Of a stretch of DNA of 16,784 bases, positions 6,471 through 13,381 are shown in pieces (position 1 is the stretch's first letter; each line of letters starts with the position of its first letter). The position numbers were made by a program, and so were the translations under genes. The DNA comes from Minisyncoccota bacterium (GTDB taxonomy: Bacteria > Patescibacteriota > Minisyncoccia > JAHIHE01 > JAGLIN01): the NCBI GenBank assembly GCA_023270095.1, contig JAGLSJ010000004.1, positions 1-16,784 on the forward strand, written 5' to 3'. Under the pieces are notes generated by a model. That model saw nothing but the letters and a program-made list of their open reading frames with translations. It was not told the origin of the DNA and searched no databases.

Positions 6471-7004
6471 ATGAATGAAATTTTGAAATATTATGCGGAA
6501 ATAATGTCTAGCGTTGCGATTACTATTGGAGTTATTTTTTCTTATCTGCAAATAAGAAAAATATCAAAATCAATTAATATTGGGCAAAAAGCAAATAAAA
6601 TTAATGTTTTGAATTCTTTTACAAAGGAATATGATTTTATAATAATTGAGGCTGTGGAATGTATTAATCAGAAAAAAGTTAAAACTTGGTATTTTAGATA
6701 TTGGAATTTATTTACAAATGAATTTTTGTTTTTTAAGGAAGGATTATTAGAGTCTCATATTTTTGAATTTTGGATGTTTAAAATGTGTTTGTATTATAAT
6801 GAAAAACCATCTGAAATTCCAATGAAGAGGATAAATAATTATAAAAAAAGTCATTTAAAATATATAGAGAGTGGCAATGGAAATTATTCTAAAGCAGATT
6901 CTTTTTTCAAAGAACTTATCCAAATTTCAGATAATGAGAAAGATCCGGAAAAAATAAGAAATCTTGTGCACAAACTTATTAAAAAATATAAAAAACTAAA
7001 ATAA
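6471..7004 (+). CDS. Membrane-anchored protein of unknown family, tandem copy B
   Basis: This is the second member of the tandem pair, also 177 residues and alignable end to end with copy A without a gap. The membrane segment is at about 12-27, followed by the identical FSYLQIRKISK. Differences cluster in the segment 132-147 and around 56-66, while the WYFR/TNEF and FEFW/YNEKPS blocks are kept, so those blocks are probably the functional core. The genes are 13 bp apart and the endonuclease IV gene follows 3 bp later, so all are likely on one transcript. No Shine-Dalgarno is present. I recognise no domain. Confidence 0.85.
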   Translation: MNEILKYYAEIMSSVAITIGVIFSYLQIRKISKSINIGQKANKINVLNSFTKEYDFIIIEAVECINQKKVKTWYFRYWNLFTNEFLFFKEGLLESHIFEFWMFKMCLYYNEKPSEIPMKRINNYKKSHLKYIESGNGNYSKADSFFKELIQISDNEKDPEKIRNLVHKLIKKYKKLK

Positions 7005-7007
7005 TAA

Positions 7008-7865
7008 ATGAAATTTGGCGCTCATATTTCAATTGCTAGAGGTATCGAAAAAGCTCCTCAAAGAGCTCACGAGATTGGTTGTGAGTGTTTTCAAATGTTT
7101 TCAAAATCTCCACACGGAGGAAAATCTTTGGAAATTACCGAAAAAGTTGCTAGTGATTTTCAAGCAGAAGCAAAAAAATATGATCTTCAAAATTATTATA
7201 TCCATACGCCATACTATATAAATCTTGCTTCCGCGAACAGCAGGATTTATTATGGTTCAATTTCCTCTATTAAAGAAGAGCTTCAAAAAGCAGATTTGTT
7301 GGGAGTAAAAGCAGTTGTGACACATCTCGGTAGTGCTAAAGATTTAGGGGAAAAAGAAGCCAAAGAAAAGTTAATTGATGGTTTGAAAAAAATATTTTTG
7401 CAAAACGATATTGAAAAAAAATTTAACGCTAAGCTTCTTCTGGAAATCACTGCTGGAGCAGGAGAGATTATGGGAGATAATTTTGAGGAAATTGCCTATT
7501 TTATAAAAGAGACTGAAAAAGAAATCAAGAAAAATAAACTAGGAGTATGCTTTGACACTGCTCATGCTTTTGCATCTGGCTACGATTTGCGAAACAAAAA
7601 AGCTGTACAAAAAACTTTTGACAAATTTGATGAAATAGTTGGGCTTGAAAGATTAGAGCTAGTTCATCTTAATGATTCAATGGCAGAATTTGATTCGCAC
7701 AAAGATCGACATGACAATATCGGAAATGGTAAAATAGGAATAGAAGGAATTGAAGCAATTCTGCAAGATGAGAGATTTAAAAAAGTGGATTTTATTCTTG
7801 AAACGCCGAATGATAAGGCAGATGAAGAGTTGGAGATTTTGAAAAAGTTAAGAGCAAAGATATAA
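7008..7865 (+). CDS. nfo: Endonuclease IV (AP endonuclease)
   Basis: Endonuclease IV cleaves the DNA backbone 5' of abasic sites and removes 3' blocking groups in base-excision repair. The 285 residues equal the E. coli length and the TIM-barrel signatures are clear: MKFGAHIS at the start, YIHTPYYINLAS (64-75), THLGSA (105-110), GVCFDTAHAFASGYD (179-193), LVHLNDS (218-224). All nine zinc ligands of the family are visible: His66, His106, Glu146, Asp183, His186, His220, Asp233, His235 and Glu265. The ATG is 3 bp after the preceding stop. It belongs with the uracil-DNA glycosylase encoded 1.6 kb downstream. Confidence 0.96.
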   Translation: MKFGAHISIARGIEKAPQRAHEIGCECFQMFSKSPHGGKSLEITEKVASDFQAEAKKYDLQNYYIHTPYYINLASANSRIYYGSISSIKEELQKADLLGVKAVVTHLGSAKDLGEKEAKEKLIDGLKKIFLQNDIEKKFNAKLLLEITAGAGEIMGDNFEEIAYFIKETEKEIKKNKLGVCFDTAHAFASGYDLRNKKAVQKTFDKFDEIVGLERLELVHLNDSMAEFDSHKDRHDNIGNGKIGIEGIEAILQDERFKKVDFILETPNDKADEELEILKKLRAKI

Positions 7866-7901
7866 ATACAAATAAGTATTTTTATATTAGATAATTAAAA
7901 A

Positions 7902-9410
7902 ATGAAACAGAAAATAATTTTTATATTAATTTTTTTTATATTATCCTTGGTTGGTATTGTTTTTGCATGGCAAAGTGCAAGTTATGATTTTGAAAATATT
8001 AAAGATGAAAATCAATCAAAAAGTATTAACGAGATTGAAGTTGAAAATATTATTGAAAAGAAAATATTAGAAAATATTAATACGGGAATTTCACAAGACA
8101 GTAAAGAAGAAGATGAATCAGCTTTAATCGAGAGTAGAAAAGAAAAAAGAGAAGCGGAAAGAAAATTGCTAATTGAAAAATATGTAGATAAGTTAGTCAG
8201 AACTGGAAATATTCTTTTCCGACTTAAAAAAAGTGAAACTTTATTTCTTCTCAAAATTGTGGTAGAAGGACAAAATCAACCAGCGATAATTAAAGTTCCT
8301 GAAGACTATAAGTCAATTCAAACAGCGATTGAAAATGCTAAAGAGGGAGATATTGTTGTAGTTGTTCCAGGCGAATATCAAGAAAATATAGTTATGAGAG
8401 AAGGAGTAAGCTTGCGTGGAACTGGTGAAGTAAATTTAATTCCTACATCGTCGTTGATTTCCTTGTGTAGTGAAAACAAAGATATTATAGAATCAGCAGA
8501 AATCGCAGAAGAAGATATCGCAGATTCTTCTTTAGAAAATTTAGATTTTAAAGACTGTAATAAAGAAGAAAATTTATCAGAAAAAGAAAGTTCTAGCGAA
8601 AACCTTTTTACTGAAAAAGAAAATTTTGATGTAATCTTAAATGGTAATGGAATTGGTAATGTTGTCACATTTAAAAATGGTATTTCTGATAAAACTTCGC
8701 TTTCTGGATTTATTATCAAAAATTCTGGCAAAAACTTGAGCGGAATTTTAATTGAAGATTCATCTCCGTGGATACACGATAACATTTTGACCGATAATGA
8801 ATTTAATATATATATTAAAGGAAACTCAGCTCCTGTTATTCAAAAAAATGCTTTACAATTTGCAAGCAAAGGAATTCAGGTTTATAATTTTCAAAAAGAA
8901 GAAAAACTGTACGATGAGGATAATAAACAAGTTAGCTCCACACAGGAGTATGGAGCCAACAGTATATTTTTAACCAAGCCCAATATATTAGACAATCTTA
9001 TCACGGATAATAAGATTGGCATTGATTTGTATAATTCCTCGGCCTTGATAAATCATAATACTATAAGTTATAATAATCATTACAAGGCTTATCTCGGAGC
9101 AACTTTTGGAATTTATACTATCAATTCATCTGCTGAAATCACCAACAATATTATTTCTGACAATGGTATTTGCGAACTTTGCGCAGGAATTAATGTTGAC
9201 GCCAAAAGCAAAGACATTTTAATTAGCTATAATAATATTTGGAATAATAAAAATAATTTTGTTTGCTATGGGCAGTGCAATATGCAAGATAATAATTTTT
9301 CCGAAGATTCTCAATTTGCCAATTCAATTGATGGAAATTATTTTTTGAAAAGTGATTCTGGCTTAATTGGCAAATCAGAAGATAAATTGGATATTGGGGT
9401 AAGATGGTAA
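7902..9410 (+). CDS. Secreted or anchored beta-helix protein
   Basis: The protein has 502 residues. Residues 5-22 are a hydrophobic signal peptide or anchor. Residues 30-110 are charged and probably helical. From about 130 a parallel beta-helix begins with the hallmark VPEDYKSIQTAIENAKEGD (132-150) and VVVVPGEYQENI, as in pectate-lyase/NosD-like proteins, and ends in repeated turns rich in N, I and S (NNIISDN, NNIWNNKNN). An acidic low-complexity segment (about 188-242) interrupts the helix. Six cysteines (189, 219, and the pairs CELC and CYGQC) might form disulfides outside the cell. No catalytic set is evident; a carbohydrate-binding or surface role is an inference. GATAAT lies six bases before the ATG, with no Shine-Dalgarno. 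Confidence 0.8.
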   Translation: MKQKIIFILIFFILSLVGIVFAWQSASYDFENIKDENQSKSINEIEVENIIEKKILENINTGISQDSKEEDESALIESRKEKREAERKLLIEKYVDKLVRTGNILFRLKKSETLFLLKIVVEGQNQPAIIKVPEDYKSIQTAIENAKEGDIVVVVPGEYQENIVMREGVSLRGTGEVNLIPTSSLISLCSENKDIIESAEIAEEDIADSSLENLDFKDCNKEENLSEKESSSENLFTEKENFDVILNGNGIGNVVTFKNGISDKTSLSGFIIKNSGKNLSGILIEDSSPWIHDNILTDNEFNIYIKGNSAPVIQKNALQFASKGIQVYNFQKEEKLYDEDNKQVSSTQEYGANSIFLTKPNILDNLITDNKIGIDLYNSSALINHNTISYNNHYKAYLGATFGIYTINSSAEITNNIISDNGICELCAGINVDAKSKDILISYNNIWNNKNNFVCYGQCNMQDNNFSEDSQFANSIDGNYFLKSDSGLIGKSEDKLDIGVRW

Positions 9411-9416
9411 AAATCA

Positions 9417-9448
9417 TTTTAACATTTTAACATATTAACATTCTAACA
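9417..9448 (+). repeat. Four tandem 8-bp repeats
   Basis: TTTTAACA, TTTTAACA, TATTAACA and TTCTAACA follow one another without a gap (consensus TTTTAACA). They fill most of the 47-bp gap between the beta-helix gene and the uracil-DNA glycosylase gene. Confidence 0.75.
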
Positions 9449-9457
9449 ATACTTAAA

Positions 9458-10036
9458 ATGACTCTCAAAGAACTTAATCAAAAAATATCTCAATGTCAAA
9501 AATGTGAGCTTTATAAGACTCGCATTAATGTTGTTTGTGGTTCGGGAAGTGATCGGGCGGAGGTTATGTTTATTGGCGAGGCTCCTGGGAAAAAAGAAGA
9601 TGAAGCGGGACTGCCTTTTGTTGGTAGCGCGGGAAAGATTTTAAACGAGATGATTGAATCAATAAAATTGAAAAGAGATGATGTTTATATTGCGAATGTT
9701 GTTAAATGTCGACCTCCCGAAAATCGCGATCCGAAGCCAGAGGAGGTTGTGATGTGTAAAGATTGGCTTAATCAACAAATTGAAATTATTAAACCGAAAC
9801 TAATTGTACTTCTGGGTAGGCATTCTATGGACAGATTTCTTCCTGGGCAAAAGATTTCAATTGATCACGGAAAGCCGAAAAGATATAATGGCAGAATATA
9901 TTATCCTGTTTATCATCCAGCGGCGACTTTATATAAACGGTCATTACTTGAAGAACTACAAAAAGATTTTCAGAAAATTCCAAAAATCATCGAAGAGATT
10001 AAGAAAGACAATAAAGATGAAATTACAGAGGTTTGA
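9458..10036 (+). CDS. udg: Type-4 uracil-DNA glycosylase (4Fe-4S)
   Basis: This enzyme removes uracil from DNA (from deaminated cytosine or misincorporated dUMP) and starts base-excision repair. The 192-residue length is typical. Iron-sulfur ligands are Cys13 and Cys16 (CQKC), Cys84 (VKCRPPENRDP) and Cys100. The uracil-binding motif GEAPGKKED is at 40-48 with GLPFVGSAGKIL (51-62), and the second catalytic motif HPAA at 153-156. No Shine-Dalgarno is visible. It lies upstream of two tRNA genes that probably have their own promoter. Confidence 0.95.
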   Translation: MTLKELNQKISQCQKCELYKTRINVVCGSGSDRAEVMFIGEAPGKKEDEAGLPFVGSAGKILNEMIESIKLKRDDVYIANVVKCRPPENRDPKPEEVVMCKDWLNQQIEIIKPKLIVLLGRHSMDRFLPGQKISIDHGKPKRYNGRIYYPVYHPAATLYKRSLLEELQKDFQKIPKIIEEIKKDNKDEITEV

Positions 10037-10048
10037 TTTGACCACTGC

Positions 10049-10076
10049 TTGATTTTATGCTAACTTTAACTATGTT
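10049..10076 (+). promoter_or_regulatory. Possible promoter of the tRNA pair
   Basis: TTGATT (10049-10054), a 16-base spacer and TATGTT (10071-10076) would start transcription near 10083, about 20 bases before tRNA-Cys. The boxes are imperfect. Confidence 0.4.
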
Positions 10077-10103
10077 TAAAGGATATAAAATATCTGAACA
10101 TAT

Positions 10104-10177
10104 GGCCTGGTGACCGAGTGGTTAGGTAGCGGTCTGCAAAACCGTGTACGCCGGTTCAAATCCGACCCAGGCCTCCA
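10104..10177 (+). tRNA. tRNA-Cys (GCA)
   Basis: Acceptor arms GGCCTGG (10104-10110) and CCAGGCC (10167-10173) pair perfectly. The anticodon loop CTGCAAA gives GCA at 10136-10138, and the T-loop GGTTCAAATCC is standard. U73 is the cysteine identity base. CCA is encoded (10175-10177). Confidence 0.97.
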
Positions 10178-10202
10178 AATTGACAATAAAATATAAAACT
10201 AT

Positions 10203-10287
10203 GCCGGGGTGGCGGAATTGGTAGACGCGACGGACTTAAAATCCGTTGAACTTATACTTCGTGAGGGTTCGAGTCCCTCCCTCGGCA
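10203..10287 (+). tRNA. tRNA-Leu (UAA)
   Basis: Acceptor arms GCCGGGG (10203-10209) and CCTCGGC (10280-10286) pair with one G-U. The anticodon stem is ACGGA/TCCGT around CTTAAAA, giving UAA (10237-10239). A long variable arm (about 10247-10263) and A73 (10287) fit leucine. The 3' CCA is not encoded (CAA follows), unlike the neighbouring tRNA-Cys, so it must be added by the CCA enzyme. Confidence 0.96.
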
Positions 10288-10313
10288 CAATACATAAACC
10301 ATTTGATTAAAAA

Positions 10314-11384
10314 ATGAAAAGAATTATTTTTTTACTATCTTTGATTTTAGGCTTGTTTCTTTTTGTAGGAGCGATACAACAAGCTGGAATTGAGAGTGTA
10401 ATCCAGACTATTAAAATTTTTCCTTTGCCAGCTATTCTGGCTGTTTTTTTAATAAATTTTGTGGCAATTTTTGTTTTTGGAACTCTTCGTTGGAAAATAA
10501 TAATTGAGGCTCAAAATAGTCACAAAATAAGTTTTGGAAAATTACTACGAGCAAAATTGGCTGGATTTGCTGTAAGCTATATCACTCCTTCTGTGCTAGT
10601 TGGAGGAGAGCCAGTGAGAGCCTATATGATCAAAGAAGAATCTGGATATAGCTGGGAAAAATCATTCGCCTCAGTGATCATTGATCAAGCAATCTATTTT
10701 TTCTCACTTTTTTTGTTTATGATTTTCGGATTTCTTTTTTTGGTTCATTATTTTTCTCTTCCAGTCAGTGTTTTTTATGGATTTGGATTTATGATAGCTT
10801 CAGCTTTTTTCATTTTTTATCTTTTTTATTCTCGTCTTATCAAAGACAATTCTGACGGTCACGGATTTTTTATATTTATTATCAAAACGACGAGATTAGA
10901 TAAAATTAAATTTATCGGGAGAAAAGAAGAAAATATTGAAAGGATGGAAAAAATTATCGCTCAATTTTTTAATAACAAAACTGCAACATTTATTAGAGCC
11001 TTCATTCTTGCCTTTGCTGAAATATTATTGTATTTAATAACAGTTTGGATAATTATTTTATCTTTGGGGAAAGCAATTGATTTGACATATTCGGCAGCCA
11101 TATTTTTTATTTTTACCTTGGCTAATCTTATTCCAATTCCAGGATCATTGGGAAGTTTTGAGGCGTCTTTGACATTTATATTCAATCTTTTGAATCTTGG
11201 CAAAAGCAATGGGTTTGCCTTCAGTTTGATTTTCAGACTTATTAATATCACCCTTGTTTTACTTGGATTTTTATCTCTGATTTATTTCAGCATAAAAACA
11301 TTTTCTAGTAATTTTAGTATTGAAACTCCAAGACAACTTCTTAAAATTCACAAATTTATGTCAAAAGTTTTCAACAAAAAATAA
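10314..11384 (+). CDS. YbhN/AglD-type multi-pass membrane protein (LPG synthase TM family)
   Basis: This 356-residue integral membrane protein has about eight hydrophobic segments. The family hallmark is the polar patch between early segments: LRAKLAGFAVSYITPS then GGEPVRAY (about 97-104), followed later by NLIPIPGSLGSFE (about 271-283). Relatives include the membrane domain of MprF and lipid-linked sugar enzymes such as AglD, so lipid flipping or transfer is likely, but substrate is unknown. It starts 26 bp after tRNA-Leu without a Shine-Dalgarno and may be read through from the tRNA promoter. A weak hairpin follows its stop. Confidence 0.85.
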   Translation: MKRIIFLLSLILGLFLFVGAIQQAGIESVIQTIKIFPLPAILAVFLINFVAIFVFGTLRWKIIIEAQNSHKISFGKLLRAKLAGFAVSYITPSVLVGGEPVRAYMIKEESGYSWEKSFASVIIDQAIYFFSLFLFMIFGFLFLVHYFSLPVSVFYGFGFMIASAFFIFYLFYSRLIKDNSDGHGFFIFIIKTTRLDKIKFIGRKEENIERMEKIIAQFFNNKTATFIRAFILAFAEILLYLITVWIIILSLGKAIDLTYSAAIFFIFTLANLIPIPGSLGSFEASLTFIFNLLNLGKSNGFAFSLIFRLINITLVLLGFLSLIYFSIKTFSSNFSIETPRQLLKIHKFMSKVFNKK

Positions 11385-11410
11385 ACAACCAGTTAAGGCT
11401 GTTCATTTTT
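11384..11410 (+). terminator. Weak terminator between convergent genes
   Basis: AACAACC (11384-11390) and GGCTGTT (11397-11403) pair with one mismatch, followed by CATTTTT. On the minus strand the same hairpin is followed by A/T-rich sequence and may serve the converging 3D-domain gene. Confidence 0.5.
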
Positions 11411-11429
11411 ATATAAGTTTTTTGTAATT

Positions 11430-12020
11430 TTATTGAATTTCAATTTCAACTCTTTTCGCTCCAAAATTGAGAGCTTCTTGTCTAGTAGGAAACCAGATGT
11501 CAACTTTATAGTCACTCTTCATTCTATCTTCTACTGTAAAAATTTTATCTCCATATAGCGAAGGGAATTTAACTTTTGTACCGAACTTGAGAAAGTTGGC
11601 TGCGATTGTTCCATCATAAACATGAGTTCCGTTTGCCGTGATAAATGGAGTAGAGTCAGTTTGGTCAACCGTTGAAGAATATGCTGTCACAAGAACAAGC
11701 TTTCTTTGTTTTGTTGAACCTTCGATTGACTCTTCAGTACCTGTCATTACGGCCAAGACTTTTTCTTCTGTTTTTTGTTCTGAAGTAAGAACTTCGTTTG
11801 ATAAATTTTCTTTTTGAAAAGATAGTTCTGGCATAGAAAAATCTTTTACCTCTTTAATATTACAAGAATTATTTTGATTTTTATTTATTTTTTGTTCTAT
11901 TACTGCTCCCGTAAGATGCTGAGAGGACAATAGTCCAGTAATTATGATTGTTATAGCAATAACTGTTATAATCAACGAATGTTTTTTTGACTTTACGCTG
12001 CTTAAAAAACGTTTACGCAT
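11430..12020 (-). CDS. Membrane-anchored 3D-domain (RlpA/MltA-like fold) cell-wall protein
   Basis: The protein has 196 residues. One N-terminal membrane segment (about 15-33) is followed by a low-complexity linker (about 45-105) and a C-terminal 3D domain. The domain starts LVTAYSSTVDQTDSTPF (about 110-126) and carries the three aspartates of the family name: in VDQTD (119-122), VEDR (163-166) and VDIWF (173-177). The 3D domain is found in Gram-positive Rpf/YocH-type and MltA-type enzymes that cleave peptidoglycan, so wall turnover outside the membrane is likely. It has a strong promoter of its own on the minus strand (12069-12097) and no Shine-Dalgarno. Confidence 0.85.
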   Translation of the reverse strand: MRKRFLSSVKSKKHSLIITVIAITIIITGLLSSQHLTGAVIEQKINKNQNNSCNIKEVKDFSMPELSFQKENLSNEVLTSEQKTEEKVLAVMTGTEESIEGSTKQRKLVLVTAYSSTVDQTDSTPFITANGTHVYDGTIAANFLKFGTKVKFPSLYGDKIFTVEDRMKSDYKVDIWFPTRQEALNFGAKRVEIEIQ

Positions 12021-12037
12021 ATATTAAATTAATAATT

Positions 12038-12061
12038 AAAAAAGCCTTACAAAAGACTTTT
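12038..12061 (-). terminator. Hairpin with T-tract in the 5' leader of the 3D gene
   Basis: On the minus strand AAAAGTCTT (12061-12053) pairs with AAGGCTTTT (12048-12040), nine pairs including one wobble, around TTGT, followed by six T. It has the form of an intrinsic terminator, but the predicted start site (about 12062) is at its first base. It may stop transcription from further upstream or act as a 5' protective stem-loop. Confidence 0.5.
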
Positions 12062-12068
12062 ACACTCA

Positions 12069-12097
12069 AATTTAACACGATTTGACATTCTTGTCAA
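12069..12097 (-). promoter_or_regulatory. Strong promoter of the 3D gene with -35 palindrome
   Basis: TTGACA (12097-12092), a 17-base spacer and an extended -10 TGTTAAATT (-10 box 12074-12069) are visible on the minus strand. The -35 lies in the inverted repeat TTGACA-TTCT-TGTCAA (12082-12097), a possible operator. Confidence 0.7.
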
Positions 12098-12136
12098 GAG
12101 CAAGACTTTCAAGCTGATGACTGTGAATTATTAAAA

Positions 12137-12238
12137 TGTCATCTCGAAATGAGGTACGATTGAGAGATCTGAAAATATAATAAATGAGTTAAATTATATT
12201 TATAGATTTCTCGTCGCTATCGCTCTGTCGAAATGACA
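12137..12238. repeat. Palindromic dispersed repeat, copy 5 (CGAAATGA subtype)
   Basis: This is a near-identical copy of the element at 4415-4520, with the same TGTCATCTCGAAATGAG left end and CGAAATGACA right end (12229-12238). Where they differ, several changes keep the stem, e.g. CGCTATCGCTC versus CGTTATCACTC. It lies between the promoters of the 3D gene and hypE. Confidence 0.85.
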
Positions 12239-12260
12239 AATTATTATTTCGTGAGAAATA

Positions 12261-12289
12261 TTGCAAGAACTGTCTTTCTTGTCTATTAA
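12261..12289 (+). promoter_or_regulatory. Promoter of hypE
   Basis: TTGCAA (12261-12266), a 17-base spacer and TATTAA (12284-12289) predict a start near 12296 and a 77-nt leader. Confidence 0.5.
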
Positions 12290-12307
12290 AAATTTATATC
12301 ACTAGCT

Positions 12308-12327
12308 CCTCTCTTGATAAGTGGAGG
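12308..12327 (+). promoter_or_regulatory. Hairpin in the hypE 5' leader
   Basis: CCTCTCTT (12308-12315) and AAGTGGAGG (12319-12327) pair at eight positions with one bulge and one wobble. The purine-rich 3' arm GGAGG is too far (about 46 bases) from the ATG at 12373 to be its ribosome-binding site. Confidence 0.4.
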
Positions 12328-12372
12328 TTGGGAGTGGTTTGCAGTTTCATAAAAAAATATAAAACCAAAAAT

Positions 12373-13374
12373 ATGTCAATATCAAAATCATTCAATAAAA
12401 ACTCATCAATCTCACTTGAACTTGGTTCGGGTGGAAAAGCTTCGTGGGAATTTTTCAAGGATTTGCGGAAAATTATGAAATATACGGGAAAGTGGAAAAA
12501 TACAGGAGATGATGCGGCGATTTATGATCTAGGGAATCAAAAATTGGCTTTTACAACCGATGCATTCATTATTGATCCACTTTTTTTCAAAGGTGGTGAT
12601 ATTGGAAAAATTGCGATGTGTGGGACGATTAATGATGTTTCTGTAATGGGCGCAGTGCCGATTGGAATTTCACTTTCTTTTGTGATCGAAGAAGGTTTTC
12701 CAGCTAAAGATTTAGAAAAAATAATCAAATCAATTGACAAGATTTCGCGTGAAGCAAAAGTTCCAGTTGTGACAGGGGATACAAAAGTTACCGAAAAAGG
12801 GAAAATTGATAAAATTGAAATTACAACTTCGGGAGTTGGTTTAGCAAAAAAGATAATTTCGAACAGTGGAGCAAGACTAGGAGACAAAATTATCGCTTCT
12901 GGAAATTTAGGTGAGCATGGGGCGGTGATTTTGAGCGAGAGGTTTAATTATAAAACAAAATTGAAAAGCGATTGTCAACCACTTGTTAAAGAAGTACAAA
13001 GCGTGGCTAAATTCTTGCATGTCTGCAAAGACCCAACTCGAGGTGGGTTGGGAGAAAATTTGAACGAAATTGCTGAAAAATCAAAAGTGAAAATTGTTCT
13101 TGATGAGAAAAATCTACCATTCAAAAAAGATGTGGTGGCAATCAGTGAGCTTTTGGGAGTTAATCTTTTTGCATTTCCATCTGAAGGAAGATTTATCGCC
13201 AGTGTGAGTGCAAAAGATGCAGACAAAGTGGTTAAAAAACTTCAGAAGTTCAATTCTGAAGCAAAAATTATTGGTGAAATTGAGAAAGGAAAAGGAGTAT
13301 TTCTGAAAACTTCAATCGGTGGACTCAGACCGGTTGAAATGCCCCAAGGAAAATTGATTCCAAGGATTTGTTAG
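12373..13374 (+). CDS. hypE: HypE, hydrogenase maturation carbamoyl dehydratase
   Basis: HypE accepts a carbamoyl group on its C-terminal cysteine from HypF and dehydrates it with ATP to a thiocyanate, the source of the CN ligands of [NiFe]-hydrogenase. The 333 residues are full length and end in PRIC, so the catalytic cysteine is intact. PurM-like ATP-binding features are GSGGKASWEFF near the start, NTGDDAA, TTDAF, GTINDVSVMGA, VVTGDTKV and CKDPTRGGLGENLNEIA. An in-frame TTG at 12328 would add 15 residues, but the ATG at 12373 gives the normal N-terminus. It converges with the hypF-like gene, 7 bp between stops. No other hyp or hydrogenase gene is in view. Confidence 0.95.
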   Translation: MSISKSFNKNSSISLELGSGGKASWEFFKDLRKIMKYTGKWKNTGDDAAIYDLGNQKLAFTTDAFIIDPLFFKGGDIGKIAMCGTINDVSVMGAVPIGISLSFVIEEGFPAKDLEKIIKSIDKISREAKVPVVTGDTKVTEKGKIDKIEITTSGVGLAKKIISNSGARLGDKIIASGNLGEHGAVILSERFNYKTKLKSDCQPLVKEVQSVAKFLHVCKDPTRGGLGENLNEIAEKSKVKIVLDEKNLPFKKDVVAISELLGVNLFAFPSEGRFIASVSAKDADKVVKKLQKFNSEAKIIGEIEKGKGVFLKTSIGGLRPVEMPQGKLIPRIC

Positions 13375-13381
13375 AAATTTA

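Noticed and set aside
5924..7004. Tandem pair as a toxin-antitoxin system
   Set aside because: The two proteins are paralogues of equal length with membrane anchors, not a small toxin and a DNA-binding antitoxin.
9804..10052. 82-codon plus-strand frame inside udg
   Set aside because: It overlaps the uracil-DNA glycosylase gene in another frame and has no family features.
12328..12372. TTG start giving HypE 15 extra residues
   Set aside because: The extra residues are not HypE-like, the TTG lies at the foot of a hairpin, and the ATG at 12373 gives the usual N-terminus.
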